NCBI RefSeq assembly: GCF_031143425.1
Contig: NC_090448.1
Span: 533,094,313-533,158,312 of the forward strand
Source of the DNA: Pleurodeles waltl
Taxonomy: Eukaryota > Chordata > Amphibia > Caudata > Salamandridae
Direction of reading: 5' to 3'
Length of the DNA: 64,000 nt
Below the pieces are notes generated by a model. It was not told where the DNA came from and did no database searches. It saw nothing but the letters and a program-made list of their open reading frames with translations. Position numbers and translations under genes: made by a program. This document shows, piece after piece, positions 11,466-21,005 of this stretch (position 1 is its first letter; each line of letters starts with the position of its first letter).

Positions 11466-12653
11466 TAGTAAACACCATAAAAGGATTGTGCACCATGAAT
11501 ACCACAATATGGATTCAGGAAAAAAATCACATAACTTGTCAACTCGAATATTACATAATACATATCTTAGAATAGTGGCATACAATAAACAACATGAAAT
11601 AAACTCGAGGAGAGAATCGTGCGTCTTGCCGATTCGAGTGTCACCATGTAAAATACCAAGAAATGGTAGCACGCAATGAATATCAAAGTCAAATCATCAT
11701 TAATCGAATCACGCGTCTTGCTGATTCGTAAAACACGATGTAAATGTCAAGAAATAACAGCTCACAATAAATAACAAGATCAAAGTACAATGAAACGAAT
11801 CGCGCTTCTTTTGCTGATTCTTAAGCCACCATGTAAATGTCAAGAAATGGTAGCGCGCGAAGAAAAACAAAGTTAAATCCTAATGAAACCAGTTGCGCGT
11901 CTTGCCAATTCGTAAAACATCATGAAATGTCAAGAAATAGTAGCGCGGAATGGACAACAATGTTTAAACACCATAAAACGAATTTCGCGTTTTGCCGATT
12001 CCTAAGCCACCATGCCAATGTCAAGAAATGGTAGCACGCAATGAATAACAAAGTCAAACCTTTATGAAACAAATAGCGCGTCTTGCCTATTTGTAAACTA
12101 CGATATAAATGTCAAGAAATGGTAGCGCGCAAGTAATCTGTTACTCATTTAAGAATTAAACCAAGAATATGAAAATTCTCAATAACGGTGTCGGAACAGT
12201 CCAACCACCGTCTTTCCGCCTCGAACAATGATCACCAATGAAGGATGAAGGGCAGAAGACTGGAAGATCCAAATAGGCCGCCGGGACAGGAGCTCAGGAA
12301 GAAGTTGCTGCTCTGCACCAGGACCTCTGAATAGTGAGCACTGGGAGTTGGGCTGGCTCTCTTTTATAGAGTCTTGGCCCAGCTCAGAACCACACCCAGG
12401 CATTTTGCAGGGAAAGTCTCTGGAAGGCCCTGGAAAGGGGCCACACCCTAACACACTCTGAAAGCCTGCAGCAATACATTGCAAAGGAACAGTATTTGTA
12501 AGCATATTAAAAATACGTTTTCAGGATTTAACTCTGCAATGCAAAAGGTTAAACCACAACATATCAGCACAATGCATAAATTACATTGTTTTGACAGTGC
12601 TGGGTTTTTGCATTTTTGTCACCAATAGAGCGCGTACTGCTCTGGTGTTGTCA
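10917..12653 (-). repeat. Element B 5' LTR
   Basis: 1737 bp, TG...CA, followed by the ATATC target duplication. It matches 4809-6492, with an extra AT-rich segment including a (TA)n run at about 11430-11467. The subrepeats of about 92 bp seen in the other LTR recur at about 11590-12140. It contains the promoter and predicted RNA start at 12329-12368. Confidence 0.9.
12329..12368 (-). promoter_or_regulatory. Element B TATA box and predicted RNA start
   Basis: Minus-strand TATAAAAG at 12368-12361. Twenty-nine nt downstream, at 12339, begins GCTCACTATTC, the exact complement of the segment abutting the LTR at 10906-10916. The spacing is that of a standard RNA polymerase II start. The start site itself is inferred. 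Confidence 0.7.
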
Positions 12654-13858
12654 ATATCGCCTAAATAAATCACTACAGTGTGATTTAATAAGTCAGAGAA
12701 TATTGAATCCATAAATCTTTGAAACACTGAGGGGGCATTCGTTAAGCCAAAAGGCATTACCTTATATTCATAAAGTCCAAAAGGTGTCCGAAAGGCAGTT
12801 TTCCACTCATCTCCCTCCTTAATGCGCAAGAGATGGTATGCACCGCGAAAATCTAACTTTGTGAACATTTGTGCCCCTCTGACAACCTCCAAAATGTCTT
12901 TGATGAGGAGTAGTGGATATCGATCATTTATGGTGATTTTATTTAATCAACGGAAGTCTATACAGGGATGAAGATCTTTAGTCTTTTTAGGTTCGAAGAA
13001 GAGGGGAGCACCCGCAGGAGAAGAAGATGGTGTAAGAAGACCACGCTGTAGATTTTCTTGAAGATAGTCCTTGAGAATCTTTTTTTCTTGTTCAGTGAGA
13101 GAATACATTCTTCCAAAAGGAACAATCGCTCCAGGGTCCGGGAGAATGGCACAATCGTAGTCTCTGTGTGGAGGTAGTACAGGCTTTGATGGTTTTTGAA
13201 ATACGTCTATAAATTCCAGATATTGACTTGGTACCTCTTGGACCGAATTTATGGAATGTCCTACATTAGGTTCTGAGGTTATTATTTTTCTGGGAGGCCA
13301 ATAGGTGTCAGAAGCATAGCAATGATCGTGACAGAACTTAGAAGACAGAGAAATGGTTCTGGTTTCCCAGTTAATATACGGATTGTGTCTCATGAACCAT
13401 GGTATTCCTAGGATTGTAGAATGATTGGGAGAGGAAATTCAATCAAAAGAGACATGTTCCTGATGTTTCCCAAAGTGTAGACCTAGAATTGAAGAGGTAT
13501 TAACAACAGGACCGGATGATAATAAGGATCCGTCTACAGTATGCACTTGTTCTGGAACGTCTTTAGGCAGTAGTGGAATTTGTAGTTTTTTAGCCCAGGT
13601 CAGATCCATATAAATACCACTAGCTCCACAATCTAATAATGCCAGGGTCCTTTCTTCACGACCATCAGGTAATTGCAGGATAACAGGTAACATAAATAGA
13701 ATAGTGGCATCTTGTTTGGAAGAACTGATGGAAGGTATTGCAGAAGATCCTGTCCCCTCGCTTCTCACAGAGGATGGGAAGTGGTGTTTCCCAAGGTCTT
13801 CATAGGACGAACTGGACAAGTGCGGAGCAAATGACCAGCTGCACCACAATATAGGCAC
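12654..13858 (-). pseudogene. pol: Element A copy 1 protease and RT (5' part)
   Basis: Minus strand. 13858-13439 and 13393-12947 encode the protease (LLDCGASGIYMD, RHNPYINWETRTI) and the linker to RT (LPPHRDYDCAI, CIDFR). 12892-12660 encodes RT palm and fingers ([35 protein letters not shown]). The catalytic box reads VIYLGDI where YLDD is expected, and element B is inserted right after it. Breaks lie near 13430 (in-frame stop) and 12950. The coding continues at 4808. Confidence 0.85.
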
Positions 13859-14664
13859 AATCCTCTTCTCCGTCTATCTTCATGTTCGCTAGTAGAGAGT
13901 CGACCACGAGCAGTATCTACCTGCATAGGTTCTCCTTCTGTCTCCCTAGATACTGGTCGAGGTTCTCAGGACGATGTATGAAGATACGTGGGTTGCTTGA
14001 CTGGGATGATTCTTTCTTTTTTCTAGATGACGTTCTTGGAGACGATATTCTATAGAGAGAGCTAAATCCATCAAACCTCGAAGATCATCTACTCTGGCAG
14101 AGTGTACTAATTCTTCTTTTATATCTTCTTGTAAACCTCTGCGAAAAAGAGTACGCTCTACCCATGTTGGCTCGGCAGCCAATTGTCTGAAGCGTATGAT
14201 GTATTGGAGAACATCTTGAGTGCCTTGTTGAATATCACAGAGTGCTTCTTCTGCTGATGCTTCCAATCCTGTGCTTTCAAACATTTGTTTAAATCTTCTC
14301 ACAAAGGCTGAATAATCAGACAGCACCGGGTCGTTGGAGGCTACTATCGGAGTCGCCCAGGCCAAGGCAGGAGCTGACAAGGCACTGATGAGATAACCCA
14401 CTTTCATTTCATCTTGTAAAATTGTGTGGGTCTAAAGGAAAAATAGACAGTCAGAGCATCAAGGAATTCTCGCAGCTTATTTGGGTCTCCTGAAAACCAA
14501 GGTGTAGTAGTAGAGACAGTAGGAACATCGGTACTTCGGGATGCCAAGGCTTGTCGTAAAGCCACATTTTAATTTCTTCATTGTTGCAATTCCTGGGCTT
14601 GCTGTTGAATAGTTATGAGTAGGGACTGGTTAGGGTCTGCAGCAGCTGTTGCAGTATCTTCCAT
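13765..14664 (-). pseudogene. gag: Element A copy 1 gag
   Basis: Same gag as at 821-1732. ATG at 14664 (MEDTATAAADPNQSLL). It shares the TAA at the same codon as the other copy and has an additional TGA a few codons earlier. The core (SDYSAFVRRFKQMFE) is intact from 14407. Frame is lost near 13950-14015. The zinc knuckle [14 protein letters not shown] is intact near 13850-13805. Gag and protease frames overlap as in the sister copy. Confidence 0.8.
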
Positions 14665-14691
14665 TCTGCCTGACGAAGACTGGTTTGTTTG

Positions 14692-14700
14692 GCACTGCAA
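14692..14700 (-). promoter_or_regulatory. Element A primer-binding segment (self-priming type)
   Basis: The minus strand reads TTGCAGTGC two nt inside the 5' LTR. It is the perfect complement of GCACTGCAA at 15060-15052, which starts 30 nt downstream of the LTR TATA box. The tandem copy has the same segment at 1760-1768. Confidence 0.7.
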
Positions 14701-14702
14701 TC

Positions 14703-15521
14703 TGTCACTACCTACTCGTTGTCTATGTCTGTGGCCCACTGGAAATGTGGCGAGGTATGGTTCTTGTAGGTTATGCCTTGACCCAAGTAGGGGCAACCCT
14801 TTCTGGTAGCCACGGTGCTGCTGACAGCGGGAATGCCAAAGGCAGTCCGTGCCCTCCAGAAGGAGTTCCCGAGGCAAAAAACCCAAAAAGGGAAAAAAAA
14901 CTCAAACAGGGACTCCTGGAACAAAAACAAAAAGTAAAAAGTAAATCTGAACAAAAGACAAAAAATGACAATGAAAAAAGCTGGAACAGGCTCAGAGAAC
15001 ATATAACTGACGCAGAAGAATAGGAGCGAAGATCACCACCCAAAGGAAGTGTTGCAGTGCAAAGAGAACAGTAATCACACACCTTATATACCTAAAGAAC
15101 AGGAAGTGACCGGCAGGAAGTAAAAAACACCATATTGGAATGAGGTCATAGCACAGAAACCCATAGGAAAAGTCCACAAGTAAAGTAAGGTTCAAGAGGC
15201 ATGCAGGGAGAAGGAAGGCATGCTGGGAAAGAGAAAGGATCATGGAAATGAAAGAAAGGCATAAATTCAGAAAGAAATGAAGAAGGCAAAAAAGAAGAAA
15301 GAAAAAGAAGCAGAAGGTAAGTGGGGGTGAATGAGTGCGGAGGGAGGCAAAAACTAGCAGGGGTGCTCTGCACAGCGCCCTGAATGTGTCGAGGCCCCAT
15401 GCCCAATTTGGGGCCTCGATAAAAATAGGAAATGGCAGGGGCACGGCACGTCCTGCTGCCGAGGCTCGCAGACACGTCCCGAGCCGAAAGTTTGGCTCAT
15501 GTCACGGCTCACTGCACAACA
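14703..15521 (-). repeat. Element A 5' LTR
   Basis: About 819 bp aligned to 1771-2543. The outer end (CACAACA at 15521) abuts integrase coding sequence of element C, not an element A purine tract, so this is the true outer edge of the A array. The opposite outer edge and its target duplication lie outside the window. Confidence 0.8.
15052..15090 (-). promoter_or_regulatory. Element A TATA box and predicted RNA start
   Basis: Minus-strand TATATAAG at 15090-15083. GCACTGCAA begins at 15060, 30 nt from the first T, and is complementary to the segment just inside the LTR at 14692-14700. The RNA start is inferred from spacing and complementarity. Confidence 0.65.
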
Positions 15522-15970
15522 TTTTAGTTAGGTAATCTACAGCCACTCATATAACAGTGTGTCCATTGGAAGCTTGGTGATCAGAAATATAATCCATACT
15601 TATGGTATGCCATGGGGCCACCGGAATTGGCATGGGAAGTAACAATCCTATTGCTGGAGTAAGTGTGGTTTTAGCCCGAACACAGGTGGAACAAGTCTGG
15701 ACGTAGCTTCTGATATCCTGCACAAGTGTGGGCCTCCAAAACCATCTGACAGAGATCTAACATCTTTTTCTCACCCGGGTGACCTGCGAGAACAGAATCA
15801 TGTTCCCAATATAACACTGTATCCCATAATTCTTTGGTAGGGACGTACAACTGATCAGCATGGTATAGTAAACCCTCTTTTTCATATACATCAGTTGAAC
15901 AGGGAACCTTGTGTTGGGCTACCCGTATTTTCTCAAGGAACTCTTGGGAAGTGCACACAGCCACAAATTT
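15522..15970 (-). pseudogene. pol: Element C integrase (N-terminal part)
   Basis: Minus strand. The integrase zinc domain region (YWEHDSVLAGHPGEKKMLDL) is followed by the catalytic core start (APWHTISMDYISDHQ, VAVDYLTK), which is cut by the element A LTR right after the YLTK codons. In-frame stops and a frameshift near 15720 are present. The rest is presumably beyond base 1. Confidence 0.8.
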
Positions 15971-15971
15971 T

Positions 15972-17936
15972 TCTGGGGGTATAATGCTTCTAGCTCAACA
16001 TCAGAGGAGAAACCCATCCTAGACAACATATCTCCCTTTTGTTGTGTAGTACCGGGCCTATAGGTGATTACAAGTCAAACTTGTTAAAGAATAGAAGCCA
16101 GCATAGTTGACGAGGTGTCAGGGCCTTGGTCACTTTAAAAAAACTGTAAATTAATGTGATCTGTGTAAATAGTTATGGTGTGTCTAGCTCCTAGTAGGTG
16201 GTGACACCATTCATGGAAGGCAAGCTTGATGGCCAGAAGTTTCTGCTCCGCCACTGTGTAATTTTGCTCTGCGGGTAGCAATTTCTTTGAGAAGTAAGCT
16301 ACTGGATGGAAATGCCCAGACTCAGGATCTTGTTGGGACAAGACACCACCCACTGCCATTTGGGAAGCGTCTGCTTCCACGAAAAATGGCTGAGGCTGGT
16401 CTGGATTATGGAGAATGGGTGCTTCAGTGAATGTGTTTTTAAGATGTTGGAAGACTTTCTCAGCTTCTGCATCCCAGAGGAACTTAACCCCCTTTCGTAG
16501 AGATGAGTTATGGGAGATACCATGGTAAAAAGGTAGGGTATAAATCTCAGAGAAAAATTTGTGAAGCCCAAAAACTGTTGCACTTCCTTGATGGATCTTG
16601 GAGCTACCCAATCCAGGACCTGTACCTTAGACCGATCCATGGAAATTCCATCGGGAGTGATCACATATCCCAGGAATTCTACAGTTGTAGTGTGAAAAAC
16701 ACATTTTTCCATCTTGGCGAAGAGATGATGCTCACAAAGCCATTGTAAAACTGCTCTTACATGCCTTATATGTTCCTCAGTGGAAGAAGAATAGATCAAA
16801 ATGTTGTCTATGTATACCACTACACAGATATCCAGAAACTCCAGCAGCACTTCATTGATGAAAAATTTAAATGCTGCAGGAGCGTTACACAACCCGAAGG
16901 GCATCACTGTGTACTCAATGAGTCTGAATTTAGTTCAGAACGCCATCTTCCACTCATTCCCCTTCATCACTTGGATCAAGTGGTAGGCGCCCCGGAGGCC
17001 GAGTTTAGTATAAATGGTCGACTGACGTACCTGATCTAAAAGTACTGGGATCAACGGAAGTGGATACCGATTTTTTATGGTCACTTTGTTCACTGCACTA
17101 TAATCTATACATGCGCGCAGCTCGCGATTCTTCTTGGGCACGAAGAACAAAGATGACGATACTGGTGACGTTGAATGACGAATGAAACCCTTAGCCAATA
17201 GATCATCCAGTTAGTCTCGCAGGTATCGATTCTCAGGCTCAGAAAGAGCATACACCCTACTACATGGTAGCGTTGCCCCTGGAATCAAGTCTATACGACA
17301 ATCGTATGACATATGTGGCGGCAACTGGGTGGCCTTCTGTTTTCACTAAAGACATCATGGAAGTCTTTATACGGTGCAGGAGTGGCCAGTGTGTCGTCCA
17401 GCTGAATAGCGTACTATGTGTGGACCCACAATGCAAGGGTGTCACTAGTAATGGTTTGTCTTGGTAACAGGAGTGCCAGCAATGTTTAGAGTCTAATGAC
17501 ACTGTCCTTGCTGCCCAGCCAATTTTGGGATTGTGTAACTGAAGCCAGGGTATCCCCAAAATGGCTCCAAATACTGGGGTATCTATGAGGTCAAACTGAA
17601 TTTGTTCTGTATGGTTGTTTGCACAAAGCATGGACAAGGGTGTTGTTTGATAAACAATAAGCCTGGAGGACAATTCTGCGCCATCCACGGCTCTGACTGG
17701 TCCAGGGACGTTATTCTGACAGGCATAATATTTAGGGTTTTAGCCAAACCCAAGTCTAAAAAGTTTCCGGTAGCCCCAGAGTCAAGCAATATGGGAATGA
17801 CCTTACGAACATGATGGGACAACACGAATGTCACAATAAGAGTTAGATGTTGAGGTACTGGACTGGTGGTATTAGCCAGAAGATGTGAGACGATATTGAA
17901 AGAAGCGCTCAATAAAATGGTCTCAGAAGTTATCAA
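15972..17936 (-). pseudogene. pol: Element C protease, RT and RNase H
   Basis: Minus strand in several frames. 17936-17583 is a protease with ILLDSGATGNFLD. 17688-17260 is the second protease half (LGIPWLQLHNPKIGWAARTV). 17198-16935 is the RT start ([21 protein letters not shown]). 16907-16299 is the RT palm (MMPFGLCNAPAAFKFFINE), with catalytic box YIDNILIYS where YIDD is expected. 16611-16135 is RNase H (VEADASQMAVGGVLSQQ, TIYTDHINLQF). At least four frame breaks. The Asp-to-Asn change fits G-to-A at a former CpG. Confidence 0.88.
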
Positions 17937-17941
17937 GCCAG

Positions 17942-19055
17942 TTAGTTTTCCACCTGGTCAGGAAGAAAGAAATCAGGCCCTGTTACCGCTCCAATGGCTT
18001 TCTTTGGAGCAGTAGGCTTGTTAGAACATTCCGAAGCAAAATGCCCTGCCTTACCGCAGTATAAACACAGTTTAAATTTTTTCCTACGTTCTTTCTCTTC
18101 CTTAGATAGTGGGCCCTGCACACTGCCAATTTGCATGGGCTCAGGTGTATCATGAGTGGGAATGGTGGACTCCTTTTTCTCAGTTTTGAGCACCACTAAG
18201 AGTGTGTCAACCTGGAATTTTTCTCCCTTACGTTCACTCAAGCAGTGATTCAGTCGTACCACCAGGTCAATGAACTCGGAACACTCCGTAAGAAGTTCCA
18301 CAATTTGGGCTAGAGCATCCTTGAGATCATCCCAAATGCCACAATAGAAGAGGGAGGTCCTCTTCTCCTCAGGCCACTCAGTCTCTGCCACCAACTGATT
18401 GAAAGAGGTGGTATAGGACAGTAGATCCTTGTTTCCCTGGCGCAAATTCAGCAACTCATTGGCTTGCATGAAGAGGTGTTTGGTGAACAGTTTCCGCAAG
18501 GCTTCCTTGAACCGGTTGAAATCATACAGTATAGGGTCATTGCGCTCCACCAGCGGAATAGACCAGTTAGCTGCATTGCCTCCACAATAAGAGATAATAA
18601 AAGCTACCTCTGCAGCATCGTTGTGGAATGCAGCTGTCCGACACAAAAACTATAGCTGGCACTGGTTAAGAAAAATGTTGAACTTGGCACTATCTCCCCA
18701 AAAAATTTCTGGAGGAGCTAAGGGCACAGGGGTTGGTGTTGTGACCATTACCTGCATGGGTTGCGTGGTGGAAGTCATTGGGCCTGAATCGGGTCTAGGA
18801 ACATGATTAGACTGGTCAAACCGAGGGTGCCTGTAATACTGGAGATCTTTGTTTTAGTTTGACTCTTCCCCAGGGGGTGTCTTGTGGTTTATACTGCTGT
18901 AGTTCAGTGTGCAACTCCAGGTTCTCTTGCTTTAAGAAAATAACTTCCTTCTGTAATCCCACTATGGCCCTAGTTAAATCTAATAAAGATGGAGCATCCT
19001 GATCAGCTGGTAAAGCCTGTGCTAAACCTTTGAAAGTACCCATTGAGGAATCCAT
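17942..19055 (-). pseudogene. gag: Element C gag
   Basis: ATG at 19055 (MDSSMGTFKGLAQALPADQD), 37 nt inside the LTR edge. The N-terminal part has a heptad-rich segment (LTRAIVGLQKEVIFLKQENL) that looks like a coiled coil. After a frameshift near 18815 and a TAG near 18650, the frame from 18646 is open to 17942. It has the gag core (NWSIPLVERNDPILYDFNRF, SYTTSFNQLVAETEWPEEK) and an intact zinc knuckle CLYCGKAGHFASEC near 18050. It resembles element B gag more than element A gag. Confidence 0.82.
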
Positions 19056-19080
19056 TGCCAAGGCAGCCAAGTATGTTGTG

Positions 19081-19090
19081 GCTTGGCTTT
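19081..19090 (-). promoter_or_regulatory. Element C primer-binding segment (self-priming type)
   Basis: The minus strand reads AAAGCCAAGC one nt inside the LTR edge at 19092. It is the perfect 10-nt complement of GCTTGGCTTT at 20212-20203, 30 nt downstream of the LTR TATA box. The match was also used to choose the LTR inner edge. Confidence 0.65.
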
Positions 19091-20202
19091 ATGTTGAGAC
19101 GGAGCCACTCACCTGAAAAGCAGGATGTCTGCAGGGGTGATGGTATGCCCGACCTCCTGGAGCACCTCTCGGCACTTCCTGGTGGACACAGAAACCCCGG
19201 CAGGTGTCTCAAAAGGAAAGGGGGCGTGGAAGAGAAAGAGACAAAACACTGCCACGTCTTGACGGTCCAGCCAGGCACCCTGTATCTTCGGGGGGCAGGT
19301 CATTGTTGACAGAGTGATAGTAGAGTTAGTGCACTCAGCTTCCTTGAAACTGAATCTCTCTTTCTGATATGGGCACGGGAGCTGTAGAAGAACACCGGGA
19401 TGCTCCAGCACTTTTCTTGGATAATAATAACTGTTGGCATAAGTACTAACACTGCATTACCAAAAACCCAAACTGAGTACCATGACAATAAGTACTGCAA
19501 CACTAGGGCTGACTTCACAGAGGTTCACTGTTGCACACTACAATTAGAACTGTGGTTGCACTTATCATACACAAGAAAGACAAACAAGGGCATTAATTAT
19601 ATCACGTATAACTTTCCTGCATGCATAGAGTTAAACTAAAAGGAACACAAACAATCCAAGAAATACAAATGTCCGCTCTGGGTTTAAACAGTTAGGATGG
19701 CACAGTTTGGTTTGGTTTCACTGTGTGTGTGAAAAACCCTTCAAAAGCAAATTCCTCAAACCTGAAACACAGGCATGAATGACACAATTTATATCCAAGA
19801 GTTATGCGATTAGAGAAAGAAAAGTCACGTAAATGCTCTTTTAAAATTGCAGACACTTTTTGTAGTACTTGAGCTCAAGCAGATTTCCTGAAGTACATTT
19901 AGGCAAGTAACTACAATAATAATGTAGAATGTTCAGAAATGCATTTGTCTCTTCAAGATAAGCACTCTGCCAAAATACGAAGTCTGAAATATACCAGCTG
20001 TTCTGGGAAAGCGCGGCGCTCAAAGAACAAACTCCCTGGAGAATACTAGTCACTTAGCTGCATTCTTTTCTGGAGTGCTGGAGGAATGCCTGGTGTCAGC
20101 TGGTACAGGAGCGAAGAAAAGAATTGCCTCAAAAGTCCTGAATATGAGGATGACAGCAGGGTCTGGACTGCCAAATCAGATGCTGAGATCAGGAAGCAAA
20201 AC

Positions 20203-20242
20203 AAAGCCAAGCAGGGGGGCATGCTTCACTCTGCTATTTATA
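20203..20242 (-). promoter_or_regulatory. Element C TATA box and predicted RNA start
   Basis: Minus-strand TATAAATAG starts at 20242, with ATTGG just upstream. GCTTGGCTTT begins at 20212, 30 nt downstream, and complements the segment at 19081-19090. Confidence 0.65.
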
Positions 20243-20414
20243 GCCAATCAGGAATGCAGTTGAGTTTCCACATGTGGATGAGTCACCACACCCAATTAGA
20301 AGCACATGTCTACACCACACCCAATTAGAAGCCCATGTCTACACCTGCTCACACTAGCAAAGAAGCATTGGTAAAACAAGCATTGATAAAACCAATTGTG
20401 TAACACAGCACATT

Positions 20415-20893
20415 GGTGGTCATTACAACCCTGGCGGTCGGTGACAACAGTCTGGTGGTACGAAAACCCATATTTTGTCCGCGGTCGCACCGCCGGGGCC
20501 GGCGGTATTCCGCCATTTTAGCCCCGGCGGTGACAAGCAATGCTGCCCTGGGGATCATGACTCCTCTACCGCCAGCTTGTTTCTGGCAGTTTGCACCACC
20601 AGGAAGAGGCTGGCGGTAAAGGGACTCAGGGGGCCCCTGGGGGCCCCTGCACTGCCCATGCACTTGGCAGAATTTCGGGCAGTGAAATGCGCGACGGGTG
20701 CTACTGCACCCGCTGCACATCAGCATTGCCGCCGGCTCAATTGCGAGCCGGCGGCAATGTTGGTGTGCCTTTTCTGCTGGCCCAGCGGAAAAGTCAAAAT
20801 ACGGAGCCAGCCATACCGCCAGCACTGGCGGTATTCTGGCTCCTGCAACCTCGGCAGTCTGCAAGGCAGACCGCCGAGGTTGTAATGACCCCC
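20415..20893. mobile_element. GC-rich non-autonomous inverted-repeat element (M1)
   Basis: 479 bp with terminal inverted repeats GGTGGTCATTACAACC and GGTTGTAATGACCCCC (one mismatch) and flanking ATT on both sides (20412-20414, 20894-20896). The interior has further inverted repeats, such as GCCGCCGGCTC/GAGCCGGCGGC near 20728-20757. No transposase is encoded. A 3-bp duplication is typical of PIF/Harbinger elements, but the superfamily is not proven. It sits in the LTR of element C. Confidence 0.75.
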
Positions 20894-21005
20894 ATTATGT
20901 TCACTTAGAAACAAGAAGGTTTAACCAAGAACAGAGATATAATTTAACCCTAAAGCCTGGGGATGCTGACAGATAACGCAGGAGGCAACTTGGGGATTCC
21001 TGACA

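Larger units (their letters stand above)
4809..12653 (-). mobile_element. Element B, full-length chromovirus-type LTR retrotransposon
   Basis: A 7.85-kb Ty3/gypsy element in minus orientation with both LTRs, a primer-binding segment, a purine tract and the order gag, protease, RT, RNase H, integrase, chromodomain. It sits inside the RT gene of element A with a perfect 5-bp duplication. Coding regions carry frameshifts and catalytic substitutions, so it is not autonomous now. The two LTRs differ by several percent by eye, so it is not a very recent insertion. Confidence 0.93.
15522..21005 (-). mobile_element. Element C, chromovirus-type LTR retrotransposon (3' part outside window)
   Basis: Minus-strand Ty3/gypsy element with LTR, gag, protease, RT, RNase H and the start of integrase, cut at 15522 by the element A array. 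It is the outermost of the three nested LTR elements and so the oldest insertion here. It abuts the CACTC satellite at 21006. Confidence 0.88.
19092..21005 (-). repeat. Element C 5' LTR, interrupted by an inverted-repeat element
   Basis: The inner edge is TGTTGAG at 19092 and the outer edge is CCTGACA at 21005, so on the minus strand it runs TGTCAGGAATCCCC...CTCAACA. Removing the 479-bp insertion at 20415-20893 leaves about 1.43 kb. It holds a TATA box at 20242. The second LTR is not in the window, so both edges rest on TG/CA ends, the primer-binding segment and the change to satellite at 21006. Confidence 0.65.
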
